From positions 1 through 36,666 of the forward strand of contig JAEORN010000320.1 of the NCBI GenBank assembly GCA_016840825.1: a stretch of 36,666 bases of DNA, in the 5' to 3' direction. Made by a program: the position numbers and the translations under genes. Each line of letters starts with the position of its first letter. Within the stretch, counting starts at the first letter, position 1. Origin of the DNA: Candidatus Thorarchaeota archaeon (lineage in GTDB: Archaea; Asgardarchaeota; Thorarchaeia; Thorarchaeales; Thorarchaeaceae). Below the pieces are notes generated by a model that made no database searches, had not been told where the DNA came from, and saw only the letters and a list, made by a program, of their open reading frames with translations. This document shows, piece after piece, positions 15,648-23,088 of the stretch.

Positions 15648-16934
15648 ATGGCTTTTCGTTTCTATCTGGAAACATATGGATGTAGCCTGAACATGGCTGA
15701 TTCGGATCTTATCATAGGTCGGCTTCATGATTATGGATTTGAACACTCTAGTGAGATCACATCCTGCGATATCATAATTCTGAACAGCTGTGGTGTTAAA
15801 GAGCCAACCGAGGATCGCATAATCAGTAGATTAGAAATCCTGTCAAAATCATCTATTCCAGTGATAGTAACTGGGTGTCTACCTCGAATCTCTCTTCACC
15901 GAGTTCAGAACGCGCTACCTAATTTCGGGGCAATATTAGGACCCCAGTCCCTTGACTCACTGGGTCCTATCGCTGATAGGGTATTACATGGTGAACTGGG
16001 TATCGTCAAGCTCGATTCTGATACTGGATCAAAGTTACAGTACTATGAGAGTCCTTCAGAATCAGTAGTCTGCACTATTCCTATTTGTGAGGGTTGTATT
16101 GGAGATTGTGCATATTGTGCAGTAAAATTCGCACGAAGTGAAGTACAAAGCTATTCGATATCTGAGATTCTTGGCATAGTTCAAAGGTGCGTTCATAATG
16201 GATTCAAAGAAATACGGCTTTCAGGTCAGGATATAGGAGCATTTGGGTATGATACAGGAGAGAGTCTTATCGATTTACTCTCTCACTTATCGAAAATTCC
16301 TGGAGATCATAGATTCAGACTTGGCATGTTCAATCCTAATCTGATAGTGGACAAGCTAGACGCATTTTTAGAAGCGATGGATTCGCCTCGTTTCTTTGAG
16401 TTCTTTCACATACCTCTACAATCAGGATCTGATGAAGTGTTGCGGAGCATGAATAGACGCTATACAGTCCAAGAATGGAAGAATGTCGTTTTGAAAATCC
16501 TCTCGAGATTTCCTAAGGCTACAATCGCGACTGACATTATAGTTGGATTTCCTGGTGAGTCAGATGATGATTTCCAAAGGACCCTAGATGTGCTAGACGA
16601 AATCAAGCCTTCCGTGATCAATATCTCAAAGTATGGTGACCGTCCAGGTACTGAGGCATCCAAATCGACCACGAAGGTCCTCACACAAATCAAGAAGAAT
16701 CGTAGCAGAAAGCTATCTCATATCGTAGATGATATCGTTAGACACTCTAACAGCTCTTGGATAGGTTGGAGTGGTGAACTAATCATTACTGGCTATGGAC
16801 AACATGACCAAATCCAAGGTCGTACATTTACATACAAACCAGTAGTAATTCAAGGCTCTGCCAAAGCAGGAGAAACAGTAGAAGTTACAATTATTGAAGC
16901 CAAGAGAACTCATCTCATTGGCAGACTCATTTAG
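15648..16934 (+). CDS. tRNA methylthiotransferase, CDKAL1/MtaB type
   Basis: The 428-residue MiaB-family radical SAM enzyme has the N-terminal UPF0004 domain (YGCSLNMADSD, LNSCGVKEPTEDRI, VTGCLPR) whose three cysteines hold the auxiliary cluster. The radical SAM motif is C150-IGD-C154-AY-C157. A C-terminal TRAM domain follows (WIGWSGELIITGYG, GRTFTYKPVVIQG). The spacing and the absence of further cysteines fit the archaeal/eukaryotic group that converts t6A37 to ms2t6A37 in tRNA. It is last in the gcvPA-gcvPB-LpdD-MoaD operon and overlaps the convergent oxidoreductase gene by eight bases. Substrate assignment is by family. Confidence 0.92.
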   Translation: MAFRFYLETYGCSLNMADSDLIIGRLHDYGFEHSSEITSCDIIILNSCGVKEPTEDRIISRLEILSKSSIPVIVTGCLPRISLHRVQNALPNFGAILGPQSLDSLGPIADRVLHGELGIVKLDSDTGSKLQYYESPSESVVCTIPICEGCIGDCAYCAVKFARSEVQSYSISEILGIVQRCVHNGFKEIRLSGQDIGAFGYDTGESLIDLLSHLSKIPGDHRFRLGMFNPNLIVDKLDAFLEAMDSPRFFEFFHIPLQSGSDEVLRSMNRRYTVQEWKNVVLKILSRFPKATIATDIIVGFPGESDDDFQRTLDVLDEIKPSVINISKYGDRPGTEASKSTTKVLTQIKKNRSRKLSHIVDDIVRHSNSSWIGWSGELIITGYGQHDQIQGRTFTYKPVVIQGSAKAGETVEVTIIEAKRTHLIGRLI

Positions 16935-17925
16935 TTACAATATTGATGTCGACAACCTTTCCCGTTCTTGCACTCTCTCGGGCCGCTTCAATTATCCTCA
17001 TGGTAATAAGACCATCATTGAGATCCACCAAGGGATTGCTTCCGTTTTCTAATACCTTTATGAAATCCATTAATACTTCTCGTACTGGTTCTCCATAGAC
17101 CTTGATTGTAGCTCCTCTTTCAGGTAAACGAATTGTTCTATCTTCTGCAGAAGGCTCCTGGTCAAGATCCTTTACATAAATGATTTGAGCGAATAGATCC
17201 AAGATAAGCGCACCTTTGCTACCAGAAACATGTACCATTCTGGATCGACCTGCATACTCTCTGGAGAGATGAAAACAATGTTCAGACCCTTTCTCAAATG
17301 TCACGAGCACTGTACCTGCATTGTAGACACCAGCTTCTTTTCTTGCTTGAGCATACAGCCTTGCAGGGCCCTCACTAATACGTGTCATAATATCAAAGTC
17401 GTGCACTCCCAGATCTTCAAAGACATCACCCAAAGATGGTACCCGTGATGGTTGTACGAAACCTCTTCGGTCGTAAATGATATTTCTAGGTGTACCAATC
17501 GCCCCCTCACTAATTAGGGATAAGGCACGGCGTACAATAGGATTGTATATCTCCGTGTGGGATACAACAGTCCGAATCCCTTTCTCTTTGAGAATCTTGG
17601 TGACATGTTCAGCTTCTTTCAATCCACTGGCAAGTGGCTTCTCAATTAGGAGCCCTTTGATATCAGGATGTATCTTTGCGATGTCTTCAGCTATCTTTGC
17701 ATGTGTGTATGTAGGAGTTGAAATGATGATACCATCTAATTCGGATTCAGCTATCATCTGATGATAGTCTTCGTATCCGTTAATGTTGTAGAGGGCTCCA
17801 ACTCTTTTAGCAGAATCGAGATTGATATCTGAAACAGCTGCTAACATTCGCATCTCGCCCAAGACTCTTGCATGAATACGTCCCATATTCCCTGTACCAA
17901 TGATTCCTATCCTTGGGCTACTCAT
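16927..17925 (-). CDS. Gfo/Idh/MocA family oxidoreductase
   Basis: This protein of about 332 residues opens with the NAD(P)-binding GIIGTGNMGRIHARVLGE (from residue 5), has the active-site EKPLA in LLIEKPLASG (about residues 93-97), and a C-terminal alpha/beta domain with HDFDIMTRI including the histidine seen in sugar dehydrogenases of this family. It likely oxidises a sugar, inositol or sugar nucleotide; the substrate cannot be told. TTG 17937 is in frame, but ATG 17925 has GGTGA five bases ahead. No sugar-nucleotide cluster surrounds it, so the pathway is open. Confidence 0.92.
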   Translation of the reverse strand: MSSPRIGIIGTGNMGRIHARVLGEMRMLAAVSDINLDSAKRVGALYNINGYEDYHQMIAESELDGIIISTPTYTHAKIAEDIAKIHPDIKGLLIEKPLASGLKEAEHVTKILKEKGIRTVVSHTEIYNPIVRRALSLISEGAIGTPRNIIYDRRGFVQPSRVPSLGDVFEDLGVHDFDIMTRISEGPARLYAQARKEAGVYNAGTVLVTFEKGSEHCFHLSREYAGRSRMVHVSGSKGALILDLFAQIIYVKDLDQEPSAEDRTIRLPERGATIKVYGEPVREVLMDFIKVLENGSNPLVDLNDGLITMRIIEAARESARTGKVVDINIVTK

Positions 17926-18007
17926 TCTGTTCACCAATTCCCACTGGGGTTACTAGAATAATCCCTAATCAAGGTGTTGCATATTAAATCTAAGTTTCTC
18001 CGCTAGG

Positions 18008-18060
18008 TGATGCAAGTAAGAATCAAAATCCTATCCAACTTTTACACCTGACTTGCATCA
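18008..18060. repeat. Perfect 10-base inverted repeat around a 33-base spacer
   Basis: TGATGCAAGT (18008-18017) and ACTTGCATCA (18051-18060) are exact reverse complements. They lie in the 364-base gap between the oxidoreductase and the first GNAT gene, about 85 bases upstream of the oxidoreductase start. They could be a paired operator or the stem of an untranslated RNA. Confidence 0.4.
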
Positions 18061-18096
18061 GGAGCTTATATGTCAAAACACTCACTATCATTTGAA

Positions 18097-18116
18097 GAAG
18101 TGAGTTCTCACACTTC
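18097..18116. repeat. Short hairpin in structured intergenic region
   Basis: GAAGTGAG and CTCACACTTC pair as an 8-bp stem with a two-base bulge and a TT loop. It follows the 10-base inverted repeat and precedes the GC-rich stem at 18138-18181. Confidence 0.3.
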
Positions 18117-18137
18117 GTTTATGCTTCTCCCTGCCTC

Positions 18138-18181
18138 GGACCCGTCCCTTTCCTGCCTCCCTCGACCTATGGGGCGGGTCC
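18138..18181. repeat. GC-rich 11-bp stem with a 22-base loop
   Basis: GGACCCGTCCC (18138-18148) pairs with GGGGCGGGTCC (18171-18181); the only non-Watson-Crick pair is one U-G, which as RNA favours the plus-strand transcript. The loop is pyrimidine rich. Its local composition is more GC rich than neighbouring spacer, as for a structured RNA. No known RNA family was recognised. Confidence 0.35.
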
Positions 18182-18289
18182 CATTACCTCTTCGTCATCA
18201 CCTTGTTCTCATAATTGATCCCTATCACCATAGTACATGTCAGTCAGAGGATTAATATCCAATGAGTGATAATCTGTCTAGGATTTTCT

Positions 18290-18775
18290 ATGAATCGTCA
18301 AATCTCCGATATCGAGCTTGCTAGACCTGAGGATCTTGATGAGGTTCTGGATTTTATCAATGAGACCAATAAAGAATGGTTCATCAAAATCATCCCCCAA
18401 GAGCATTGGTATGAGCCCTTTCTTACAGAAGATCAGTTCTCAAAGATGTGTACGTTCATGGACTTCTTCATCCGTAGGTATGAGGAGAACATCATCGCTG
18501 TAGGATCATTTGCCACTAAGAACGAGGACATTGCTTGGATTCCTATAATGTATGTTCGCACAGATTTTCATAGGAAGGGAATCGGGTCCGGTTTGATGAC
18601 ATTTCTAGAAGACATGGCAAGAAGACGTAAACACTCATGGATGCAAATAGAAACCGATGGAGATGCATATTGGGCACTCGACTTCTATAGAAAACATGGC
18701 TATTCCATTTTTGAGAAGAAGAAGAATCCTTGGGGATATCAAGTCTGGCTTGAAAAACGACTAACAAATGAGTGA
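18290..18775 (+). CDS. GNAT family N-acetyltransferase
   Basis: The protein of about 161 residues has the GNAT fold: an N-terminal IELARPEDLDEVLDFI helix, the beta4 strand IAWIPIMYVRTDFH, and the acetyl-CoA loop RKGIGSGLMTFLEDMARRR (motif R/Q-x-x-G-x-G/A). The end contains ALDFYRKHGYSIFEKK, the usual motif B. The acceptor is unknown. GTG 18266 is in frame upstream, but ATG 18290 gives the expected N-terminus MNRQISDIELARPED. A short gene and a second GNAT follow closely, probably as one operon. Confidence 0.88.
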   Translation: MNRQISDIELARPEDLDEVLDFINETNKEWFIKIIPQEHWYEPFLTEDQFSKMCTFMDFFIRRYEENIIAVGSFATKNEDIAWIPIMYVRTDFHRKGIGSGLMTFLEDMARRRKHSWMQIETDGDAYWALDFYRKHGYSIFEKKKNPWGYQVWLEKRLTNE

Positions 18776-18786
18776 GGTTTCAAGGA

Positions 18787-19107
18787 ATGAATCTTGATAT
18801 GAAGGAATTGGCGAAGATCATTGAACGATTATTGAACGAGGAGGCTCAGGAACGAAAGAAAGAGCTCTTGAAGAAAAGGGAGGAATCTGGTGACTTCATC
18901 CAAGACGTCCATGAAGCAGATATCGGTATAGACCCCAGTGAGCTTGAGATTCTCTCTAAGACCACGACCGAGGAAGGTCACACGATAGTGGAGTGGAAAG
19001 CAATCGAGTATGTCTTGACAGAATTCACCGTTGATGAGCCCTATCAATTCGAGAAACGGGGAAAGCTACTCCTAAAGAAGAATGGAGAGGTAGAGCTTCT
19101 AACATAA
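18787..19107 (+). CDS. Small uncharacterised charged protein
   Basis: I do not recognise this protein of about 106 residues. The first third is a highly charged helix (KELAKIIERLLNEEAQERKKELLKKREE), followed by a compact beta-rich part (HTIVEWKAIEYVLTEFTVDEPYQFEKRGKLLLKKNGEVELL). ATG 18787 has GAGGT eight bases ahead; GTG 18772, overlapping the upstream stop, is an alternative. It lies between two GNAT genes with close spacing, so it may be co-expressed with them. Confidence 0.7.
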   Translation: MNLDMKELAKIIERLLNEEAQERKKELLKKREESGDFIQDVHEADIGIDPSELEILSKTTTEEGHTIVEWKAIEYVLTEFTVDEPYQFEKRGKLLLKKNGEVELLT

Positions 19108-19119
19108 TAGGTGCCCAAG

Positions 19120-19554
19120 ATGGTAAATATCCGACTTGCGCGTATTGATGATATCGGAGAAATTCGCAGACATAGATACGAGCACTCCCATGTTTCTGAT
19201 GAACTGCTAAAGCAATGTATTCAGAACGGTTGGGTATATGTAGCTGAGGTTGATGATGATATCATAGGATATGCCCGTCTAGAATTCATCTGGTTAGAAC
19301 GGCCATATCTTGCGCTAATCACACTTGAAGACGAATATCAAGGTCAAGGAATCGGTACCGCAATGATACAACGTATCACAAATGATCTCATAGAGCAAGG
19401 ATACAATTCACTCTACAGCTCCTCTACGGTCAATGAACCTCGGCCGCAATCATTCCATCGTAAATGCGGATTCATGGAATGTGGTATCATAGCAGGAATA
19501 AATCCTAATGGAGTTGGCGAGATATTTTTTGTAAAGCAACTAAAGGCTCCTTAG
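19120..19554 (+). CDS. GNAT family N-acetyltransferase
   Basis: This second acetyltransferase has about 144 residues. MVNIRLARIDDIGEIRRHRYEH begins the fold, the acetyl-CoA loop is DEYQGQGIGTAMIQRITNDLI (Q-x-x-G-x-G), and SFHRKCGFMECGIIAGIN is motif B. It differs clearly from the upstream GNAT, so it is not a recent duplicate. ATG 19120 has AGGTG six bases upstream and is preferred over GTG 19111, which lies in that ribosome binding site. The acceptor is unknown. Confidence 0.88.
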   Translation: MVNIRLARIDDIGEIRRHRYEHSHVSDELLKQCIQNGWVYVAEVDDDIIGYARLEFIWLERPYLALITLEDEYQGQGIGTAMIQRITNDLIEQGYNSLYSSSTVNEPRPQSFHRKCGFMECGIIAGINPNGVGEIFFVKQLKAP

Positions 19555-19671
19555 AGGATGAGGCTACTGAATAACTAATAGAAATCCTTATCATTGAAAT
19601 GATAGCCGATTGCCAAGAATCACTACGTCATTCCCTCGTGGAACCTAAAGCCAAGTGTGACATTGGCAGAA

Positions 19672-19789
19672 GCGGAGGTTGCCAAGCCAGGTCAAAGGCG
19701 TTAGGTTGAGGGCCTAAACCATGTAACTTTTCGTTACATAGGGGCATTTCAGTAGTGATTCGCGAGTTCGAATCTCGCCCTCCGCACCA
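19672..19789 (+). tRNA. tRNA-Leu(GAG) with a 30-base non-canonical intron before the variable arm
   Basis: GCGGAGG pairs with CCTCCGC, followed by A and an encoded CCA. D-arm GCC/GGC, anticodon stem TTAGG/CCTAA, loop TTGAGGG giving anticodon GAG, T-arm GCGAG-TTCGAAT-CTCGC. Between the anticodon stem and the T-arm are 44 bases, far too many. A canonical bulge-helix-bulge can be drawn: central helix GCCT/GGGC, three-base bulges AAA and ATT, inner helix CCATGTAAC/GTTACATAG with one mismatch. Removing 19718-19747 leaves the variable arm T-TCA-GTAG-TGA-TTC, a normal class II arm, and a mature length of 88. A T6 run follows at 19793-19798. Confidence 0.9.
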
Positions 19790-19796
19790 TGCTTTT

Positions 19797-20252
19797 TTAC
19801 TTCAGATCAATTCGTTCCATCTTGAATTTGCGGATACGTTCATCAATTCTTGAGCCAAAAGGAGCCATAAATTTCTGGACACATGTGAATAGTTCTTCAG
19901 GGACCTCTGATGCAGCCTCAATACATTGAGCGATATCATCCTTTGATAGGTGTTGAGTTAAGGGACAATGGACCAAGTAATGCTCTTCCCCGTCTGTCGA
20001 GAAAATAGGATATTTCTTACAAAGTAAGGGACGTACAGGATATATCTCACATGTGGACTCTTTGAGATAGGGACACGTAAGATTGTTCCCAAAATCCGAA
20101 ATGTAGCAGTTCTCTGAAATCTCAATGAACCTATTCGGAAATCCAGCATCAATGACTCGGTCTACCTCTAACTTCGTCGCAGTAGTTCCTCCCTGAGTGC
20201 AACAATATCCGCCACACTCTTTGCATACATTCGAATAGCTGTGATCCGACAT
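19797..20252 (-). CDS. YkgJ-type cysteine cluster protein
   Basis: The protein of about 151 residues has the YkgJ/zinc- or iron-chelating pattern: CKECGGYCCTQGG at the N-terminus, then NLTCPYLKESTCEIYPVRPLLCKKYP in the middle and a further CPL. The eight or so cysteines are placed as in the family, whose members bind a metal cluster and whose exact activity is often unknown. ATG 20252 is preferred over TTG 20255; no strong ribosome binding site is seen. The stop overlaps the T-run downstream of tRNA-Leu, so transcription of both genes ends in the same few bases. Confidence 0.88.
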   Translation of the reverse strand: MSDHSYSNVCKECGGYCCTQGGTTATKLEVDRVIDAGFPNRFIEISENCYISDFGNNLTCPYLKESTCEIYPVRPLLCKKYPIFSTDGEEHYLVHCPLTQHLSKDDIAQCIEAASEVPEELFTCVQKFMAPFGSRIDERIRKFKMERIDLK

Positions 20253-20391
20253 CAAAATATCTCAACCACTCTGCTCCTATTTCAACTCTTGCCCCCGCAT
20301 TATTCACCGCTTCTCCTCTCGTGATTACGTTGATTTTGACCGTATATTTCAAATGTAGCTAATTTGGTCCTATTGTTGAGTGTGTGGTTAA

Positions 20392-20874
20392 ATGAAACAA
20401 GAAGACGACATAGGGAAAGTCACGCATCTTCAAGTTCGAAGAATACAAGCACCTTTGGTTGCAGCAATAATCAAAGAATTTTCAGATGAAATTGGTGAGG
20501 ATAAGGCCTTTGAAATAACACAACGTGTAATCAATAAAGACGCTATTCTATCTGGCAAGACTCTTGCTGCTAGGTTTTCAGGCAATTCCCTTGAAGTCAT
20601 GCTGAGGATTGTACAAGAAGTTTGGGCAACAGATGGCACAATGGAAATAGAGAATATAACACTAGATGAAAAAACATTGAGATTTGATGTAACCCGTTGT
20701 CGATATGCGGAAATGTACAAGAACCTGAACATTCAGGAACTTGGCGTCCTGATGTCATGTTCGAGAGACTTCGCATTTATGGACGGTTTCAATTCTGACA
20801 TTGAGCTAAGGAGAACTAAGACAATCATGGAAAATGGTAGCATCTGTGATTTTTGTTATGTTCTGAAGAAGTAA
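20392..20874 (+). CDS. L-2-amino-thiazoline-4-carboxylic acid hydrolase family protein
   Basis: This 160-residue protein resembles the ATC hydrolase-like family: TRCRYAEMYKNLNIQELGVLMSCSRDFAFMDGFN (about residues 102-135), followed by ELRRTKTIMENGSICDFCYV. The CRYAEMY, SCxRDFAF and CDF motifs contain the conserved cysteines and acid residues. The named activity is from a bacterial pathway that makes cysteine; in archaea the substrate is not established. ATG 20392 is the only reasonable start. It is followed by a long spacer with several hairpins. Confidence 0.82.
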   Translation: MKQEDDIGKVTHLQVRRIQAPLVAAIIKEFSDEIGEDKAFEITQRVINKDAILSGKTLAARFSGNSLEVMLRIVQEVWATDGTMEIENITLDEKTLRFDVTRCRYAEMYKNLNIQELGVLMSCSRDFAFMDGFNSDIELRRTKTIMENGSICDFCYVLKK

Positions 20875-21186
20875 AGGTTTAAGGGAACAGAGAAGAGAAT
20901 TTGAATCTCTTCACTCTGATCCATGTATTCTAGCCAGGTCCAATAATTACCTGGTCGCAGCGGCGAACCACTCGAATGGAGGGAGTGATCTTTTCTTCCG
21001 CTCATCTTCATCTTTTTTAGACTGTTTTCTTGTAAGCAAATTATTTCACCTCTTACCAGCAATTCATCAGATAGATTGTATAATAAACATGAGGAAAGAT
21101 GCACAAGCTTCTTTGAATGCGTCAAACTAGGGGTATTAATACATTCTAGCATTACCTATGCTACCGGTTCATAGGGAGAATGCAAC
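20875..21186. other. 312-base spacer with several inverted repeats
   Basis: No convincing gene is present. It contains GAAGAGA/TCTCTTC (20892-20912, a 7-bp hairpin just after the upstream stop, possibly its terminator), CCAGGT/ACCTGG (20934-20954) and CACTC/GAGTG near 20970-20988. The last two could belong to one folded RNA. GGGAGA at 21175-21180 is the ribosome binding site of the M14 gene. A 98-codon minus-strand frame through the area has no recognised domain and is not called. Confidence 0.4.
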
Positions 21187-22878
21187 TTGAAAAATCATGC
21201 AATGAAACGCGCTTTGGTTCTGTTTACGCTTCTTTCAGCATTAGTTTTACCGGTTTTTCTGATGCCGTTAGAAGTTGAAGCAGTCACACCAATAATCACA
21301 GCGATTGAAACACCCTCTATAGATAGGACTTGGGATGACGTGTCTCTTCTCTATCCTGATCAGTATCTCAATTCCTCTATGGTCGAAGAGGAAGTTGAGA
21401 ATATCCTCTCGACCGCTCCCGATCTAGTGGATGTAGAGGTGATTGGTCAAAGCTATGAGGGACGAGATATCATTAGTGTGCGAATTACCAATGAGGCTGC
21501 AACGCAGCAGAAAGCGAAAACACTCCTCGTAGCGCATCATCATGGTCGTGAGATGGTGACTGTTAATCATGCAATCTACTTTATGCAATGGCTTGTGAAT
21601 AGCTACGGAGAAGATGATCAATTAACTGAATATGTGGATACAGAAGAGATCTATGTAATTCCGACAATGAATCCAGACGCGCTTAATTATATCTATAATA
21701 CCAGTGACCATTGGCTTCGTAAGAACCTCCGTCCATATGATGACGATGGTGATGGTCTTATCGATGAAGACACATATGAGGATGTCAATGATGATGGATA
21801 TGTGACTCAATATGAAGTGTGGACGAAGGGTGTTGGTGGTCAGCTCACATACCAGTACTCCTACTATGAGGGGATAGATAATGATGGCGACGGGCAGGTG
21901 AATGAAGACTGGGTTGGACATACAGACCTGAACAGAAACTATGATGCCAATTGGGGTTCAGAATCAGGAGGATCATCACACGATTCCTTGAGTGAGGTCT
22001 TTTGCGGAACTGCTCCCTTCTCAGAACCTGAAACTCAAGCGTTCAGGGATTTTGCGTTACAACACAGATTTGGCATGGCCTACTCCTTGCATACAGGAAT
22101 AAATGCTACATACTTTGTAACAAACTATGCTGGAAACTGGATTGAAGGGTCTCTCTACACACAAATGTGGAACGATTATGCAGAGATACTTCCTCCCAAC
22201 TTCAACTATTACATTGATTACTCTGCAAAAGCGAACTCTAAAGCAAGACCAGCAATACTCAGTGGTGCTTGGGATGAATGGATGTATCACGAGCTTGACT
22301 GTCTTGCGCCTATAACCTTTGAAATATTCAATAATGCATCCTCTGAGTCACAGGATCTATACTACATCCATGAGGACAACTCCACACACCGAATAATGGC
22401 CTTCAATGGTATCTACGAGTACTTCAGTCCAGTAGAGTCGTACATTCACAAACATTGGAATGAGCTTTTACCTGCATACGAATATCTACTAGAACAGACT
22501 CCAAGAATCACTGTTAGTCTACAGGGTGGGATACTGCAAGACACAGCTGTTTCTGCAACGATGCAAGCGGCATGTCTTAGTCCACGAATCGAAACCATTG
22601 ATGATATCGAGATCCAACTCATTGATGGTACAGTTCTTGATTCTGTTTCGTCAATCGACGCAGAAACTTCCATTTCAGAGCCTGTAACACTTCAGTTCTC
22701 TTCTGTGGAAGTAGGCGAGAATATTACCATCAAAGTGGGTAATGAGTTCACAGGATATTCTCACTTTATAGTTACATTCGCTGAAGGAATATCGATTGAC
22801 CCTGTCCTTATCGCTGGTGTGACAATAGCAATCATAGCAGTGGTAATCATACTGGTCTACGTGATAAGGAAGAAATAG
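21187..22878 (+). CDS. Secreted, membrane-anchored M14 zinc carboxypeptidase
   Basis: The 563-residue M14 peptidase starts TTG with GGGAGA six bases ahead. Residues about 8-32 form a signal peptide. The catalytic set is visible: zinc ligands H119 and E122 in HHHGREMVT, H302 in YSLHTGI and the general base E379 in ITFEIFN; DLNRNYDANWG supplies substrate-binding Arg/Asn. Between the ligands are three calcium-loop-like segments, DDDGDGLIDED (about 185-195), DVNDDGYVTQYE (199-210) and DNDGDGQVNED (231-241). A beta domain follows and the chain ends with a hydrophobic helix (VLIAGVTIAIIAVVIILVYV) and RKK, so it is anchored facing out. It probably trims extracellular peptides. A strong terminator follows. 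Confidence 0.93.
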   Translation: MKNHAMKRALVLFTLLSALVLPVFLMPLEVEAVTPIITAIETPSIDRTWDDVSLLYPDQYLNSSMVEEEVENILSTAPDLVDVEVIGQSYEGRDIISVRITNEAATQQKAKTLLVAHHHGREMVTVNHAIYFMQWLVNSYGEDDQLTEYVDTEEIYVIPTMNPDALNYIYNTSDHWLRKNLRPYDDDGDGLIDEDTYEDVNDDGYVTQYEVWTKGVGGQLTYQYSYYEGIDNDGDGQVNEDWVGHTDLNRNYDANWGSESGGSSHDSLSEVFCGTAPFSEPETQAFRDFALQHRFGMAYSLHTGINATYFVTNYAGNWIEGSLYTQMWNDYAEILPPNFNYYIDYSAKANSKARPAILSGAWDEWMYHELDCLAPITFEIFNNASSESQDLYYIHEDNSTHRIMAFNGIYEYFSPVESYIHKHWNELLPAYEYLLEQTPRITVSLQGGILQDTAVSATMQAACLSPRIETIDDIEIQLIDGTVLDSVSSIDAETSISEPVTLQFSSVEVGENITIKVGNEFTGYSHFIVTFAEGISIDPVLIAGVTIAIIAVVIILVYVIRKK

Positions 22879-22891
22879 GGAAATCCACCTT

Positions 22892-22926
22892 TGCAGCAGA
22901 TCGTCTGCTGCATCCTTTTCTTTTAG
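22892..22926 (+). terminator. Hairpin with T-rich tail after the M14 gene
   Basis: TGCAGCAGA and TCTGCTGCA form a perfect 9-bp stem with a TCG loop at 22892-22912, followed by a pyrimidine/T-rich tail (TCCTTTTCTTTT). It begins 13 bases after the stop codon. Confidence 0.75.
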
Positions 22927-23088
22927 TAAAGGAATCCTCTCTTTCAGAATCTTACGTTCTTCAGCTACTCTATATACCAAATAGAAAGTAACAAACTGCG
23001 TCCTCAATCTGTGACCCTCTAAAGTGGCTATGCATTATATACCCTCAAAAGACAAAATCAGAGGTACCATGAGTAGGATTTGATAACA

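Noticed and set aside
18070..18255. 61-codon plus-strand reading frame in the structured intergenic region
   Set aside because: Composition is unlike a protein (Pro/Leu/Ser rich by accident of the GC stem) and it coincides with the hairpins.
19706..19747. Canonical 37/38 intron in tRNA-Leu
   Set aside because: No sequence after the hairpin can replace CCTAA to pair with TTAGG, so the intron must lie after the anticodon stem.
20856..21152. 98-codon minus-strand reading frame over the spacer before the carboxypeptidase
   Set aside because: No recognised domain, no good ribosome binding site, overlaps the inverted repeats and the end of the upstream gene.
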